From Thuidium tamariscinum (lineage: Eukaryota > Streptophyta > Bryopsida > Hypnales > Thuidiaceae): a stretch of DNA of 64,000 nucleotides. Below are positions 10,861 through 24,011 of the stretch, piece by piece. The notes beneath the pieces are model-generated. The model was not told the origin of the DNA. It was given only the letters and a program-made list of their open reading frames with translations, and did no database searches. The translations under genes and the position numbers were made by a program. Each line of letters begins with the position of its first letter. Position 1 is the first letter of the stretch. Location of the stretch: contig OX344753.2 of assembly GCA_947034885.2 (NCBI GenBank), forward strand, positions 25,684,347 to 25,748,346. The letters are read 5' to 3'.

Positions 10861-13251
10861 GTAACTCACTGCGAAGGTAATGTGAAAGCAAAGCCTCCTT
10901 ATCACTGAGAAAATTAATGACAGCCCGAGATCATTTAGTATCCTGAAGGAGTCTGTAAATTGAGAGAGAGAGAAGAGAAACATTCCAAGATCTTGTTGAA
11001 ATTGATGTGAATTAGTTGTCTGTTCATCATACAAAGATCAGATACAATGTTGAAAGACGGTATGAAGCTGTGCTTTCACGTTACTGGGGATAACTAGTAA
11101 ACCTCTGGAGCTCGATCCTGTTTGTTATTCATGATGCTCAGTTAAGGGACTTCAAACAAGGACGTCATATAATACCTTTACATCTGGCTCAGTAGAGTGT
11201 GCTTTAACCACTAAAAACGAACCATGTTGTATCACAAAATAGCAACTTCTGATCTCTAAATGTAAGAGTCGGACAAAGTGCACAACTGAAAATTTTGTCC
11301 CCACTTGAAAAGGTGAGATAAATTTCACTGTCAATACAACCAGACTCCATCTTATGTCGTAATGAGTGAATGCCATCTACAGTAGAAGGAATGGTCTTCA
11401 TTCATTGAGGTTAAGTTTAGTTGCAGTTGAGTCTTCATACTAGTGGAGTATGTAAAAAATTTTGATGCTACTTTTGTGTAATCAAGACCCTATTTGTGCT
11501 TGATGAGCAATGATATCTCTGCATTCATGTCAACTTCCAAAAACTCTGTTGCATTTGGAGTACAATTGGAAGTGGTGGTGCTCATTTCGAAAATGCTTAG
11601 GCATTCCAAGGTGAGGCCCCATCATTTGCATTGACAGCGGAAGCTCTCTTGAGTGGACATTCCTGCAAGTGAGTTTGCAAACTACTGCATTATTTAGTTC
11701 TCAATTAACCCTTGATATTCCTTGAAACATAATATTTATTTGATGGCCAGTAAGACCGTTTTGTTCAAAAAACAACCATGTAGGAAATTATGAAAGTGAT
11801 GAAGAGAATTGTGGAGATGACTGTGGAAGAATTGAAAGATTAGGATTGGAGAGAATGGAGGAGACTTTATAGAAGCCAGAATGTTATCTAAGGTACGTAC
11901 ACCCAGAAGCGCCAGTTTTTCATACTGTGCCTAGTTCCTGTTATTATGTTGTTCAGATTTTTTTACAGTCTTGTTGGTGAGTGAAAGCATGTTCCAATGC
12001 ACCAAAGAACAGTGGATTTGGATACCGTATGCAAAAGTTATTAACAGTCAAAGTGTGTTTCTGAAAGCACCATCTACAGTCTGGGTACATGCCTGATTTT
12101 GAAAATGTATGCACATTGTACAGGGCGCTTTAAGGTCACATGCCATTTTGGGTGTACCTACCTTATATAGAAAAACATACAACAAGATAAGCTTCGTACT
12201 TTGTGTATCTGTTTACACAAAAAGGATTCTTAGACTAAAGGTTGCCTGGATAGTACTATGTTCAAGAGTATTATAAAGTTAATCCTAATCATTTCTTTGA
12301 AATTGCTTGTAATGAGATAGATGCTACTACTAGGTGAATGGGGTGACTATAGGGTTTCCTTGAGGCCTCTTTGACAAAAGCATTCATGCAAGCCAACTTA
12401 TAAAGTTACCCTCTTGTAAAGCTAGTGTTTTTCGAGTGTGTAATTTGCAAGATCATTTTCTAGCTTTTACAATGTGCATAGTACACACAACATATTCAAA
12501 CCATTTTTTATGACCTTGACAACATCATTTCTAAAATATTCTACACCATCAATTGTAGCACAACTATAACAAATTGAATTGATATCATTGAGTGAAAAGT
12601 TTGTATCCCAAATGTTGCTAGTTTGGAAAAGCTTTGATTGTCTTCTTGGTTCAAAATAAGTCTAAATTCTTGGTTACAACCCTACTTCAAAGTTTAAGAA
12701 CTCATAACTTATTCATACAATGTCCAAATCACACAAATTTTATTGTAATAGAATTCCAATAAGAATTGGAGTGATGAGCATCAAGACTAATATTGCATCA
12801 TATGTATTGCGTACTAAAATTTGTTGTATAAAAACAAAAGAAAGAACAACATTGACTAGTTGTTCTTCAAACCAGGTGGTGTACTAGCAAGGGTAAGCTT
12901 ATACACTTGGAATTTCATCACAAAATCAGCTCCTATCACTGAAAAGAATAGCGCAGTTAAACTTCTTCCATTGACAGCTCACTTTGCCTTCGTTTTATCA
13001 AACTAAAGGGAGTGCAGAGGGCTTTCATACACCTAGATTTTCATCTCCATAGTAAAGGTTGTATCACCTAGAACTGAGCATATTTCTTCAACAACTTACA
13101 TAAATTAATGTATATTGAGGAGGTTTCATTTTTAAGTTGAACAAAGACTAATTAGAACTAAGATTGCATGAAGCACCAAGATTGGCATTTGAATATTATA
13201 TGCAAAACTTATCTTAACCACTTTAGAGTTGAGTGTGCTCATTTTGGTCGT
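10861..13251. other. Intergenic DNA without recognised genes
   Basis: Moderately AT-rich, with only short frames. A GA-rich run lies at 10960-10975. I see no structured repeat. Confidence 0.5.
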
Positions 13252-14967
13252 TTAACCCCTAAATGCCCAAGGCACCAGAATTTGGTGTTTGCAAAACTTT
13301 GAAGTTGAATAAAACCTATCCAAGTTTCTATTTCTAGTAGTTTATATTTTTGGAAAGTTAATTTTGAAGTCTAGTTTCATTGTCAAAAATCCAATGTGGA
13401 AAATGATTGATGGTGATTTTTCTATTCAAGATTTTGTACAAAGGTACCCATTGCAATCTTGATTTTCTGGGTCATTGCACAAAACACTTAAAGCTTTTTG
13501 TCACACCCTAGTTTTTTTGTTTCTTTTGGCTATAACTTTTGTGTTATAGCTCCAAATGACTCAAAATTTATAGGGAAGCTACTCATAGCTACTATGTATC
13601 TAAAATGAATTTTGGAGATTTTTCAAAAATAATTTATTATTTTTAAATAGCCCCAAAAATTTCTCATAATACTTGATTTAGGGGGTTTTAGCACCGTTTA
13701 TCTCCAAAAAAAATGAATTTTGACCTAAAATTTGGAGAGGATGGTTTCTTAGTAGACTTGTAGCTACTATCCAAAATAACTATCAATTTTTATTTTTTTT
13801 ATGTGTTGTAGAAGTCCACAAAGAGAGCTTCATTTTGCATTTTTTTCCAAAGGTATGAAACATTATCTTGGTGATTCTTTTAGTCAAATCTCATCACCAA
13901 AGATTTTTTCAAATGTTGTATTTTTATGTATTTTTAAAAAAATATCCTATTTTTTACAAATTAAAATGTCACAAGTTGTATTTTCTTCACCGGAATTCTA
14001 TGAGAATTCTATGTCCAAAGTTCCGGTGAAGAAAATACAACTTGTAACATTTTAATTTGTAAAAAATAGGATATTTATTTAAAAATATATAAAAATACAA
14101 CATTTGAAAAAACTTTTGGGTGATGAGATTTGACTAAAAAAAATCACCAAAATAATGTTTTATACCTTTGGAAAAAATACAAAATGAAGCTCTCTTTGTG
14201 GACTTCTACAACACATAAAAATAAATATTTTTATAATTCTTGTGGACAGTAGCTATAAGTCTATTAAGAAACCATACTCTCCAAATTTTAGGTCAAAATT
14301 AATTTTTTTGGAGATACGGGGTGCTAAAAACCCTTAAATCAAGTATTATGAGAAATTTTGGGGGCTATTTAAAAATAATAAATTATTTTTGAAAAATCTC
14401 TAAACTTCATTTTAGATACATAATAGCTATGAGTAGCTTCTCTATAAATTTTGAGTCATTTGGAGCTAAAACACAAAAGTTATGACAAAAAAAAATCAAA
14501 AACTAGGACATGACAAAACGCAACAAATAGTACAGGTGTTTTGTGCAATGACCCTTCCGTAGTGTTGAGAGTTCCTGAAAATGAGCCTCAAATACACTAA
14601 ATCTTGGAAAAAAAATCACATTCAAAATTCATTTACAAAAATTATAGAGTAGATTTTGAGAAGCTATAAATTGATTGGAGTTATGCATGTTGAGCCCTTT
14701 AACCTCATATTTTTTTGGTCACCAATTTTTCAGATTTGACTTGCAAAAAGAGGTTAGAAACACTTTACATCACTTTTACAATTTTAATAGTCTTATAGTC
14801 AAACATTGTAATCTTTCACTCCATAAGTGCTATCGTTGTGTTTTCTTTTCCTATATAATCTCTAACATGTCGAGTTTGAATTTGTATGTTACAATTAAAA
14901 AAATTTGATACAACTTATCAAAACATTGGCATTTGTTCAACTTAGAACAAACTCCAAGAAGCTCAAA
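13252..14967 (+). mobile_element. Family B (piggyBac-like) MITE, split by a family A insertion
   Basis: The left end is TTAA then CCCCTAAATGCCcAAGGCac, identical over its first bases to the intact copy at 57348-57989. The interior matches that copy on both sides of the insertion at 13469-14554. The right TIR is missing: similarity stops near 14967, after 'ctccaag.agctcaaa'. It is non-coding and older than the element that interrupts it. Confidence 0.8.
13469..14554. mobile_element. Family A foldback element, 1.1-kb near-perfect palindrome
   Basis: The left arm 13469-13994 and right arm 14021-14554 are reverse complements along their whole length, with scattered substitutions and small indels around a 26-base spacer. 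The ends are GGGTCATTGCACAAAACACt. It is flanked by ttct (13465-13468) and ttcc (14555-14558), a 4-bp TSD with one change. The uninterrupted homologous site at 57.56 kb reads ctttctgtagt, which confirms the insertion point. There is no coding capacity. Interior words (tttggagctaaaacacaaaa, 'agctactcatagctactatg') tie it to the other family A copies. Each arm looks like one half of a normal copy, so it probably arose by inverted duplication. A transcript through it would fold into a hairpin of about 500 bp. Confidence 0.9.
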
Positions 14968-15028
14968 TCTATACTTGTTTTAATTGTCTAGAATATATAT
15001 AAGCCCTAGATGGTTTAGATTGCATGGT

Positions 15029-15741
15029 GGGTGAATTCACGAAACACTTGTACTATTTATTGCGTTTTGGTGATTTTCTTTGGGAGTACTTTAAAATTAG
15101 ATAAATTATTTTTAAATTTGAAAAAAAATATGATTAAAGTAAAAACCTTTAAGATGAAGAAAACCACTGAAGGAAATTTGTTAAAAAAATTCTCTAAGTA
15201 GGAGAACTTGAGATTTGCCAAACCTCAAGAAAATACATACTTTGATGTTTTAATTAGTAAAAAATAGGAATATTTTTTAAAAAATAAAATAAATATTGGC
15301 CATTCGCAAAAACTTTTTGGAGATGGTTATTCATCAAAAAAATCACCAAAATCATTTTTTACATGTTTCCAAAAAAACATAGAAGGAGGTCCATTTTGTA
15401 GACTTGTACACCACACAAAAATAACTTTTTCAAAAATCCCTTCTATAGAAAGCTAGAAGTCTAATAGAAGACCAATTTATCCAAATTTGAGCTCAAAATC
15501 ATGAAAAAAAGGTACTCCTTAGTGACTAAAAACCCCTAAACTGCCAAATGTGACATTCAATCACTAGTACTATTTTAATCTTCAAATATTTTTGAAAATT
15601 ATGAAAAAATTACGTAAGGTGTATGATAGTCATCAGTACCTTCTCTATGATTTCGAGTCAAAATACAAAAGTTATGGCCAAAAAACAGATCAGCACATGC
15701 CGTGTGATAGAAAATAGTACAAGTGTTTCGTGAATTCACCC
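15029..15741 (-). mobile_element. Family A element with perfect 4-bp TSD
   Basis: The TIRs are GGGTGAATTCACGAAACACT at the left and its reverse complement at the right, extending about 30 bases (through CTTGTACTATTT). The flanks are tggt (15025-15028) and tggt (15742-15745). The interior shares 'gtagacttgtacaccacaca', 'caaaagttatggccaaaaa' and 'ggagtactttaaaatt' with the other copies. Length 713 bp; no open frame of note. Confidence 0.9.
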
Positions 15742-16353
15742 TGGTGCCATGGTCTAAAATCTACACCTATTGTAGGTGTTATCCTTATGGTTTAAACCAC
15801 ATAATTGAAAATGACATGGAATATCTTCATTTTAATGAAATTCACCATTGAATAGTTGATGTATGATTATATGTATGTATATTCTAGGTATTTGCATTCA
15901 ACATTTGGGCAGTTACAAGAAACAATTATTCATTTTTATTTATTGTTGGAGTAATTTAAACTTAGAATTTAAAAATAAATAAAATTTGAAAGAATGTATG
16001 GTCAATGTAAAGACCTTTAATCCATAACTAGTCCCAAACGATGTTTTTTTGGCAATATAGATATTTTGGGCAATTCACTACAAATAGAGTTTTCGTCTCT
16101 TTCTTTGCAAATTTTACACAATGTGTTTAGGGAACAACTTTTAAGTACAATAATTTTCATAACCTATTTATTTCAAAGAGAAATATACATGACCTAACAA
16201 TATATATGTCTTTGTGAAAACTTGAGAAAGGCTAAATAGGACCTTGTCTAAAACTAGAGCCAATGCCATAATGAGAGAGTCCATTGTAGGTAGAGTAGTT
16301 ACTTAGAATTGATAACTTTTTGAAAGTTCTAAGGAACAATAGAGGCCTAAGTT
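15742..16353. other. AT-rich DNA at the 3' side of the glycosyltransferase gene
   Basis: No gene recognised. The right part is the expected 3' UTR and polyadenylation region of the minus-strand gene ending at 16354. Confidence 0.45.
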
Positions 16354-19300
16354 TCAATACCCCAAAATACTTTTAGGAATTTGAAGTAAGGCCTCCACGT
16401 CTACAGGATCACCAGAAAATTTCCGTGCAAACAAAAAGCAAGGTGAATGGGGTTTCCCATTGTACACACATGAAGTTTGCATGTTGTGCTTGACATCATC
16501 TGAAGAATCCATGTATTGACCGTCCAAATTCTTTGTTCTCTTTTGTATTTTCTCAAACAAAGTTGTATTTGTCAACTTTGCAGTATGTCTTTGCGGCGAC
16601 CCACCATGCTTGGGATTTGACCAATCTACATATGTGACTGACCGATTGGCTATCCCCTACACCACAACACAACATCCCTTCAGTTGTTAGACTTAAGTTG
16701 TGTGAGAACTCATGCTTCTCCATTGTAGTTGGCAACCCAAAAATAAACTCAAAAGTTGTTTCTCACCAAAATAGGCAAGTCCTTGAAAACCTCCAAAGTC
16801 TCATTGAATTGTAATAAACCATTATTGATTGCAAATTGATATTTCAACACTCAAATTGAATGACTCAGTAATCATTACTCCATCTAAGATCCATTAGCAA
16901 GTCTAGTTTTATACATGACTGTTCAATTAGTACTTGACTGGGCACTTGAAATCGTAAAACCAAGAAGCATAAATCTTGTGAATAATTTAACCCACAAAAA
17001 GCAAACTCTTGATGAAATTGAATGCAGCATGAAATGAATGACTTCTCTTTAGATCATAAATGACACTGGATTTGTTGCTTCATCGTAATTGTCACAGTTA
17101 GTCCAGTCAAATTATTAGTTACATCGGTGGCCTTCTTTTAAAGCACGAATGTTGTGAGTGAAATTTAATTGCAAGAAAAGCAGGGATAGGAACAAAACCA
17201 AGGTTTGGGATGCCCCCATGGCCCCATGTCTGAAATTAAAGACGGACGGTACAAATCCATTTATTGCAATTTTACTGTTCTAAAGAACTGTAGGGAATTA
17301 ATGTTCATTGTTTTTTTTCAAACTGAAGTATGATTGTAAAATTCTCACATGGTGTATGTGTTCTAGTACTCTTGTTACTGATTTTGTACAGTGCTATCAA
17401 AGTGAAAATTGAATGCTCCGCGTTTGGTTCTTACCGTAGGATCCAAAGTATGCAGCAGAGTTTGTGCATACTGCTCATCCAGAGTACAAGCATTTCGACA
17501 ATCGGCTTTGAATTTGCGGTAGAATGTGACATCCCCCACCACCATGCCTGCGTGGCGACGGTGCATGGACATCCAGAGCTCGCCCTTTCGAAGCTGATCG
17601 ATCTTGAACACAGGCTCCGTCTGCCATCTCTTAAATCTGCATTGAAAGATCCAATTCTTGACTAAGGTCTTATTCATTAAAGGCCATTTTGAGGATAAAA
17701 CGGTCATTTTGAGATAAAACGGTCATTTTGAGACTTTGAATCAATATATAGAGTTATGTACAATCAATCAGCATACATGATGCCCACGCACTCCAAGTTT
17801 TGAAGCAATTGTTTACAAGTTTTTACTCCCCATATATTGGCACGTCATATACAGGTCTGGATTCAAGAACAGATTGAAGGCCTTTGATCCATCAAAAATT
17901 ACAGGTTTGGTCCTTTTTAAAAAGCACTGAAACAACTTGGCATTATACCTGATAGATACCCAACTTCTGAAGCTTTTATATCTTCATTACACATTCAAGA
18001 TGTATCTAATTAAAACAAGCGGTGAATCAAAAGTATCTGTAGCCAGATAGATATGTTTCACTTTTGCATGTCTCTTTTCATGTGATCTTCACGTGCTACT
18101 ATTCTCTATTCAATTATGACAATCCTCTATTCGATTATTGTATATCTATCGAATCTCTATCACAATTAATCGAATGGAGGATTGTGGATGATGGGTGCGC
18201 ATGATCCGGGCTTCAGTACCTTGTAGCCGGGGAAAACGCTTCCACAAAACTGGTGGACGAGTTCATGAAATACTGATACACGAAGCCGAAGCTCCTCACG
18301 GGCACGCACGACTCCGACACGAACACGAACCACAAATTCGCTCTCTCCACATCCAGCAGCGCAAACGCCAACAAGCGGCGCACCACATCCACCAAGCTCA
18401 CGTCGAACCGCTGCACAGCTTTCGTCGCCACGGACTTGTTGTGAAACACCGAGCTCTCGGGGAAGGCGTCCACCCACCAGCTCGCGTGTGTGTAAATGGA
18501 GAATTTCTCCGCGTCCACCCCGGCGAAGAAGCGCTCCCACATGCCTGCCAGCGGAATCTTCTGCCGTATGATGAACAGAAACGCCACCTTGGGAGCCTGG
18601 TCGCGGGGGAGGGGCTGCGTTGATGCGTCTTGGGCTGCGTGGAGGAGCTCCGAGTCGGCCACCGAAGTCTTGAAATACCTGAAAGATCGAGACGACAGGA
18701 AACCACCCTCAGAAAACAAAATGAAAATCGGAACTCACGTGAAGGGTGGAAATCTTAGCTCAGGGGAATGCGAGCTCACAAGAAGTGTGCAACCAGGATG
18801 TTTATACAAGTGCAAGAGATGCCCAAAAATTCGTGGACCTAAAAAATTTCCATTACAATTATGGAATTTTACAACCTGAGTATGGAAGTAGAGCCTGAAA
18901 CTCGAAATCAATCCATACTCAAGCTTGTAAGTTCCGTGGGTGTGCTGTGGAAGCGGGTCAAGAGTAGGACCAATCTTCTGCAGCGGAGGTCTCCAATTTG
19001 CATCAATCGATCGGGACAGCAAGGTAGTGTGCATGGAAAATTGGCGCTAAAATGGAATGGAATTCGGTACCACGAATCTAATGGAAGCAGCTACCGTACG
19101 TGGAAAATTAATAGTGCGACTGGGATTCCACCGCTGAAATCTGAAGGAATTCCAGGGGCCCGAATTGACGTGAGTACCTGGAGATGTTTCGTAGCGCGAG
19201 TGTGCTGGTTCCCGGTCTCACGTAGTCTTTGCAGGGGAGGTAGGAGTTTGGAATTGTAGCTTGAGTGGTGTTCGCGTTGTTGCAAGCTTCACAGACCGTG

Positions 19301-19563
19301 TGATTCCAAACCACAAGTTCCTCCTCCTGAGGGTGCACTGTGGAGGTTTGGAGGTCGGTTTCCAGGAGCCCAGTTTGGAGGTCGGTTGGAATCATGAAGC
19401 TTGGTTGTGAATCGAGCAAGAACTTGAAGAGGATGATGACGGTGAGCACAAGAAGAGCTCCAGTGATGCGGCCTCGGAGGAAGGCCACCTGAGTCTTCAG
19501 AAAGAGAATCATTCCGGAGGAGGAGGTGGTGCGGATCAAGCTTGTCTCTCTTGGCAACTTCAT
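16354..19563 (-). CDS. GT14 (core-2/I-branching-like, DUF266) glycosyltransferase, 4 exons, 449 aa
   Basis: Exons in order of translation are 19563-19178, 18678-18220, 17636-17435 and 16656-16354; all join in frame at GT-AG sites. It is a predicted Golgi type II membrane protein: a short N-terminal tail, one membrane helix at about residues 34-50 (GALLVLTVIILFKFLL) and a lumenal domain. Family landmarks are APKVAFLFIIRQKIPLAGMW, WERFF, SIYTHAS, 'DVVRRLLAFALLD', FVFVSESCVPV, QLRKGELWMSMHRRHAG, ACTLDEQY, NRSVTYVDWSNPKHGGSPQ and CFLFARKF near the C terminus. The start at 19563 gives the usual short cytosolic tail; an in-frame ATG at 19719 would add 52 residues. Plant DUF266 proteins are only loosely tied to wall or arabinogalactan glycosylation, so the substrate is unknown. 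Confidence 0.92.
17678..17735 (+). repeat. Short tandem repeat in glycosyltransferase intron
   Basis: About three copies of a 20-base unit (aaaacggtcattttgagat) lie in the intron between exons 2 and 3 of the minus-strand glycosyltransferase gene. Confidence 0.8.
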
Positions 19564-20591
19564 ATTGTACTGTACCTCCAGGAGGAGGATTAACAGAGTA
19601 CGAACAATGTCTAATCCTTGCTCTAGAAAAGAAATCTTAAAATAAAAAATGGCTGCCTGCATGGAAACGATCAAAGCAGCTAGCAAGAATCTTGTTAGCG
19701 TCGATTGAATCTCGATCACTTCATGCTACCAATTCGACAAGAGCATCGACTCAGGGGAAGAGAAAATACCAGCAAATTAATGCTGCTGAAACAAACAGAC
19801 GTCGATCGTCCGACCCACAGTCCGAGATCGATCAGAGGAATACTGAGACTATACAGTATGGCTTCACTTCAACCGAAATCTATATACATCCTGTTAATCA
19901 CTTTGTTTAGAGGAAGAAAAAGAGTTTCATGCATTAATTTCTGGTAGTAAGAGACTTGGCTTTGACTGATCAACCATGAATTTTGAAGCACGTATGTATC
20001 AAAGACCGGTCGATTAGTCAGTACGTGATGGTGAAGGGCTTGCGCAAAAGAGATTCCAATTCAAGCCTGAGAGAGTTACAGTATGAAGGATGTACAGTTC
20101 ATAACAATGGCACTCAACTAAAAGTGGCGCCTTTGATTGGAGCTCCCGGAGTTTTTGCGAGATGGACCTTCGATCGACTTGCAGCGATTGACTTGGGACC
20201 AGATTCCATCATGTAACCACAATAACGTGGACTGACTAGACTTGGAAACGGAATGAATGAATGTACAATACAACAACAATGGCAATGGTTGGCCATCATA
20301 TTCGGTAAATGGGAATGTTTCCGAGTGGCGGAATTGAAATATTGGTTCGCAGCATAAGCTTAGGAATGTCATAAAACTAGGTGAGGTAGTAAATGCTATT
20401 CAGACAGGAATTTGAAAAATGAATGAAAGTGTCAATTTCGGCAGTTTTTGAAATTACGCATTTTTATGTATAAATCCTTGCAGTGCAACCATAGCAACCT
20501 TTGCAATCATGGCAAATTTCATTAAAATGGTCGTAATCCATGTGCCATTAATTTTTCAGACAATGCAGTGTGAAATCAAAACTGACATCTA
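19564..20591. other. Upstream region of the glycosyltransferase gene
   Basis: Less AT-rich than the DNA further right, and likely to contain the promoter and 5' UTR of the minus-strand glycosyltransferase. Only short frames are present (up to about 84 codons), none recognisable. Confidence 0.45.
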
Positions 20592-20770
20592 GGATGGGTA
20601 TAGATTTTCAGATATTTAGGATGCATATAGATTTCAGAAATCTTCAACAAAATATTGATTTCAAACTATGTAGTCTGAAACATCTTGGACAAGTATAGGT
20701 TTCAGACATCTTGGATGCATATAGATATATAAAAAATCTGTTACATATTCAAATTTCAAACTATGCACCT
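20592..20770 (+). repeat. Degenerate tandem repeat
   Basis: Units start with ggatgggtatagattttcag (20592), ggatgcatatagatttcaga (20619), 'ggacaagtataggtttcag' (20687) and 'ggatgcatatagatata' (20713). The longer units end in 'atttcaaactatg'. The pattern is an alternating short/long array with a combined period near 95 bases. Confidence 0.65.
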
Positions 20771-20984
20771 AAAAGCTTGAATTGTAAAAAGTGTCAGAAT
20801 AATGGAATTTCGCCATTTTAGTGAAATTCGCCATAATCACATCTTGTTCGTGTGTTTCCGAAAGTGCCTAATTTGTGATGTTGTAGTGAACATAACTCTG
20901 AAAATTAGGGCTAAGGTAAGATGATCCAATTAATTCAACCCAAATTCAATTGCAACACTTGCATTTGGATCTAATTCCACCATA

Positions 20985-21362
20985 TTCTAGGGTGGTTTGC
21001 TCTAAAAGCGACCATTTCTAAAGGGTTAGTCTCACTTTTTCATGTTTTTTTCATGGATGGAAAGATTTCTAATTCATTTTTCAAAGAAAGAAAAAATAGA
21101 AGAAAGATGTAATACAATTGGTTTTGTATTTTTCTAAGCATTATTGAATTTCTTATGAATTTAAAAAAATAAAATTTTATGGGCACCTATTTGTGACTAT
21201 AGGTCTTCAAAAATCCATCCACTTGCAACTTATGAAGAAATGTGAGGAAACCAAAGATAATGATTGAGTCTTGTAGTAAATAACAATAATCCCTTGGTTC
21301 ATTTAGTGGCTAAAGAGGTTCATTTAAAGACTATCTCACATCCATTCTTGAGCCAATAGTTA
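20985..21362 (+). mobile_element. Old copy of MITE family D
   Basis: The interior is collinear with 27798-28207: 'catttttcaaagaaagaaa', 'tctaggtcttc/tataggtcttc', 'ccacttgcaa/tcacttgcaa' and 'gaggttcatttaa/gaggtccatttaa'. The ends are eroded; no TSD is claimed. Confidence 0.55.
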
Positions 21363-21495
21363 CAGATGTGATTTGAAGAAGACAATTGCATTTAGAACAA
21401 ACACTCCAAGAAATCCATGTTTTAACTGATGGATTTTAGATGACACCCAATGTAATAACCCATGTTTTAATATCATTCAATAATAATCTCTTCTA

Positions 21496-22488
21496 AGGTC
21501 ATTGCAAGAAACATCAATCCTATTTCATATCTTGATTGAAATGACATTGTTGTTTCTTGCTATAACTTTTGAAGCATGAATCCCATATATTTGAAATTTT
21601 TATTGGAGATGCCTAACTTGATGTTAATCAGATCCTTTGTTTTTCAAACTTTTTGTCAGATAATTTTATATTTTAATTTAGCTAATTTGGCAAAATTAGT
21701 AGTCTTGGGGAGTTTACTACATTAGGAGTCTCCAAATTTAATGATCTAGAGCTCAAAATTTCATGGTCTATTTGCATATTAGAGAATCATGTATCTACCA
21801 AAGCAAATTTGAAAATTTATTATTTTATGTCCTCCACATGAGTACAAACAACACTCCCATTGCACTCAATTTTTGAGCATTGAAGATGGTTTTTTGATTA
21901 TCTTTTTGGTGAAATCTTGTCATCACCAACTATTTCCAAATGGCCAATATTTATTTTTTCAAAAATAATCTTTTCTTTTTTTTTTACAAAAAAAAATGTC
22001 AAAGTGCCTATTTTCATGAGATTTCCTATTTTTCTAGTGCACCTACTTAGAGAATTTTTCTACACTTTTCCTTCTTAGGGTACCATCTTCTTTAAGAAAT
22101 ACACATTAAACATATTTTTTTCTATTTTTAAAAAATCATTTTTCTATTTTTAAAGTACTATCAAAAAATTATGAGTACTATGGCATTAGATGACATTTGA
22201 AGGCACCGGAGGGCCAATTCGGGTCTATTCTTGAAACAGTTCCCGATGTCAATGGTTGTTGTCAAGCCGACATTAACCCAAATTCTTTTAATTGGGGTCC
22301 TGAAACATGAAAAAAAAATCTAAATTTTTATTTTATTTTTAAGAATTAATAATTACATAGCAATGTCTTGACCACATAGGATTCTTATTCCCATGGTAGA
22401 AATTGCATTCCTACAGTCTTCCAATGCCCTCAAATTTCATCTAATGCAAAAATGTACAATAATCAGTTAGTATTTCTTGCAATGACCC
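21496..22488 (+). mobile_element. Family A element carrying a nested family C element
   Basis: The left TIR is aGGTCATTGCAAGAAACAtc and the right TIR is the complement of agggtcattgcaagaaatac. The flanks tcta (21492-21495) and tcca (22489-22492) are a 4-bp TSD with one change. The interior shares 'cctacttagagaatttttct' and 'aaagtact' with the copy at 30160-30827. Removing the family C insert (22184-22446) restores collinearity. No coding region. Confidence 0.85.
22184..22446 (+). mobile_element. Family C MITE nested in family A
   Basis: Its ends are CATTAGATGACATTTGAAGG and the complement of CATTAGATGAAATTTGAGGG. Internal words 'ctgaaacatgaaaa' and 'cacataggattctt' recur in the copy at 53762-54047. 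About 263 bp and non-coding. Confidence 0.8.
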
Positions 22489-23253
22489 TCCATAACATCT
22501 TGATATTAATATGGCAAATGTCAAGATATTATGGTAAACATTATTGTTGATGTAAAAACATAGGTTATTATATTGGGTGTGACCTAAAATACAAATTTCT
22601 TATAGTGAGACCACCTTACAAGTGTAATGAACATTGTATTCAATTGATATAAAGACACATTGATCAAGAAATAAATTGAGGTTAATAGAGTTGAAATTTG
22701 GGCTACAAAATGAAAATGTCATGAATTCTATAGATGAAGTCATGACCCTATTGATTCATATCAAAACAAAGGATTTACTTATTTTCTTACAATTTTAAGA
22801 ATTACTTGTGAATATCTATAATAGAATAGTTCAATTAAAATTAAAGGAACCGCATAAGTATCCAAAATTGCAAGAATAATATATTTGTCTACAAGGATGT
22901 ATACACTTTTTGGATTGGCGACTTTCAATATGTTTACATATTTTTAATAAGAAGATGGAAGCATATGCAAAATATTCTTCTATTTGATAATTTTTTGTAA
23001 TTAAAAAATAAAAAATAGTGCATTGAAGAAGTCTAAGTATGTACTATAAACAAACAAAAAAACACAATTAATGGATCATTTTCTTTAGTATAGATATGAG
23101 TTTCAAGTTGGATCAATTTATGCATTCCACTATTTTATGCGTCAAACAATAGATAAGGTCTTCATAGGCAATCCAAAATTCTTAGATTTAAAAATCTTTA
23201 TTCCAAAGGTTTCACGAAGTTCTGAGATATTGGGTACAAATTTTCCAAATGGA
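22489..23253. other. AT-rich intergenic DNA
   Basis: No gene, RNA gene or structured repeat recognised. Confidence 0.45.
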
Positions 23254-24011
23254 GGTGATTGCAAGAAACATCTCGTGTTTTTAGCTCAAAAATGCAATTT
23301 CTAGGTATAAGACTAGCAATATCATAGAGTACAATGAGTGCTATGTGTTCATAGAGCCCTTATAGATCTAAAACACTAATTCATAGCACCTACAAATTTA
23401 AACCATAGATTGAATACTATGCAATACAAAAGAGTGATGCAAAAGACTACAAAAGCCAATGAGAGGAGAAAATAGCAAAAAAAAGGTCTAAATGAACTTT
23501 TTCATTTTTAGTAATTTTATAATTCAAAAAAAAATTAAAATTATTAAAAAATTCATTTTGCTAGACAAGATTGCACTTGCATTGCACTAAAGAATTCTTG
23601 TAGGAAATTCTTTCCCTCTTCCTAGCCTTTGAGCAAAGGAAAATCACTTTGACCCTATGTGAGCAACCGACATGTTTCTATTTTCATATAAACTCATTGT
23701 TAATCCTTGTAACGTTAATAGACTTCCAATATATGAGGCCTAAATTGTGGCTTTGAATTTTCATTTTTGGATAAAAAATAGGACTAAAACCCTCCCAAAT
23801 GGCTAAAATAGACATCCAGTTGGAGGCAAGTTCAAAATAGTAAACTAATTTTTAAAAATTGAAAAAATTACTCAATATCTAATCTATTGTGTGTACTTGA
23901 ATCATCCCAAATTTCACACCAAACGGAAAAGCGATGCAAAAATTATGAGCAAAATCCACTTTTCAAAGGGCAAAGGAATAAAAAATAGGAGAAGTGTTCT
24001 TTGCAATCACC
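23254..24011 (+). mobile_element. Probable diverged family A element
   Basis: It begins GGTGATTGCAAGAAACATct and ends with the complement of GGTGATTGCAAAGAACACTT, spaced like other family A copies (758 bp). The subterminal 'tttagctcaaaaatgc' and 'gcaaaaattatgagcaaaa' occupy the same relative positions as in its relatives. No TSD is visible, so the boundaries are less certain. Confidence 0.6.

Noticed and set aside
15520-15550. aacccctaaactgcc inside the family A element
   Set aside because: It is part of the family A interior, seen also in the palindrome arms; not a family B end.
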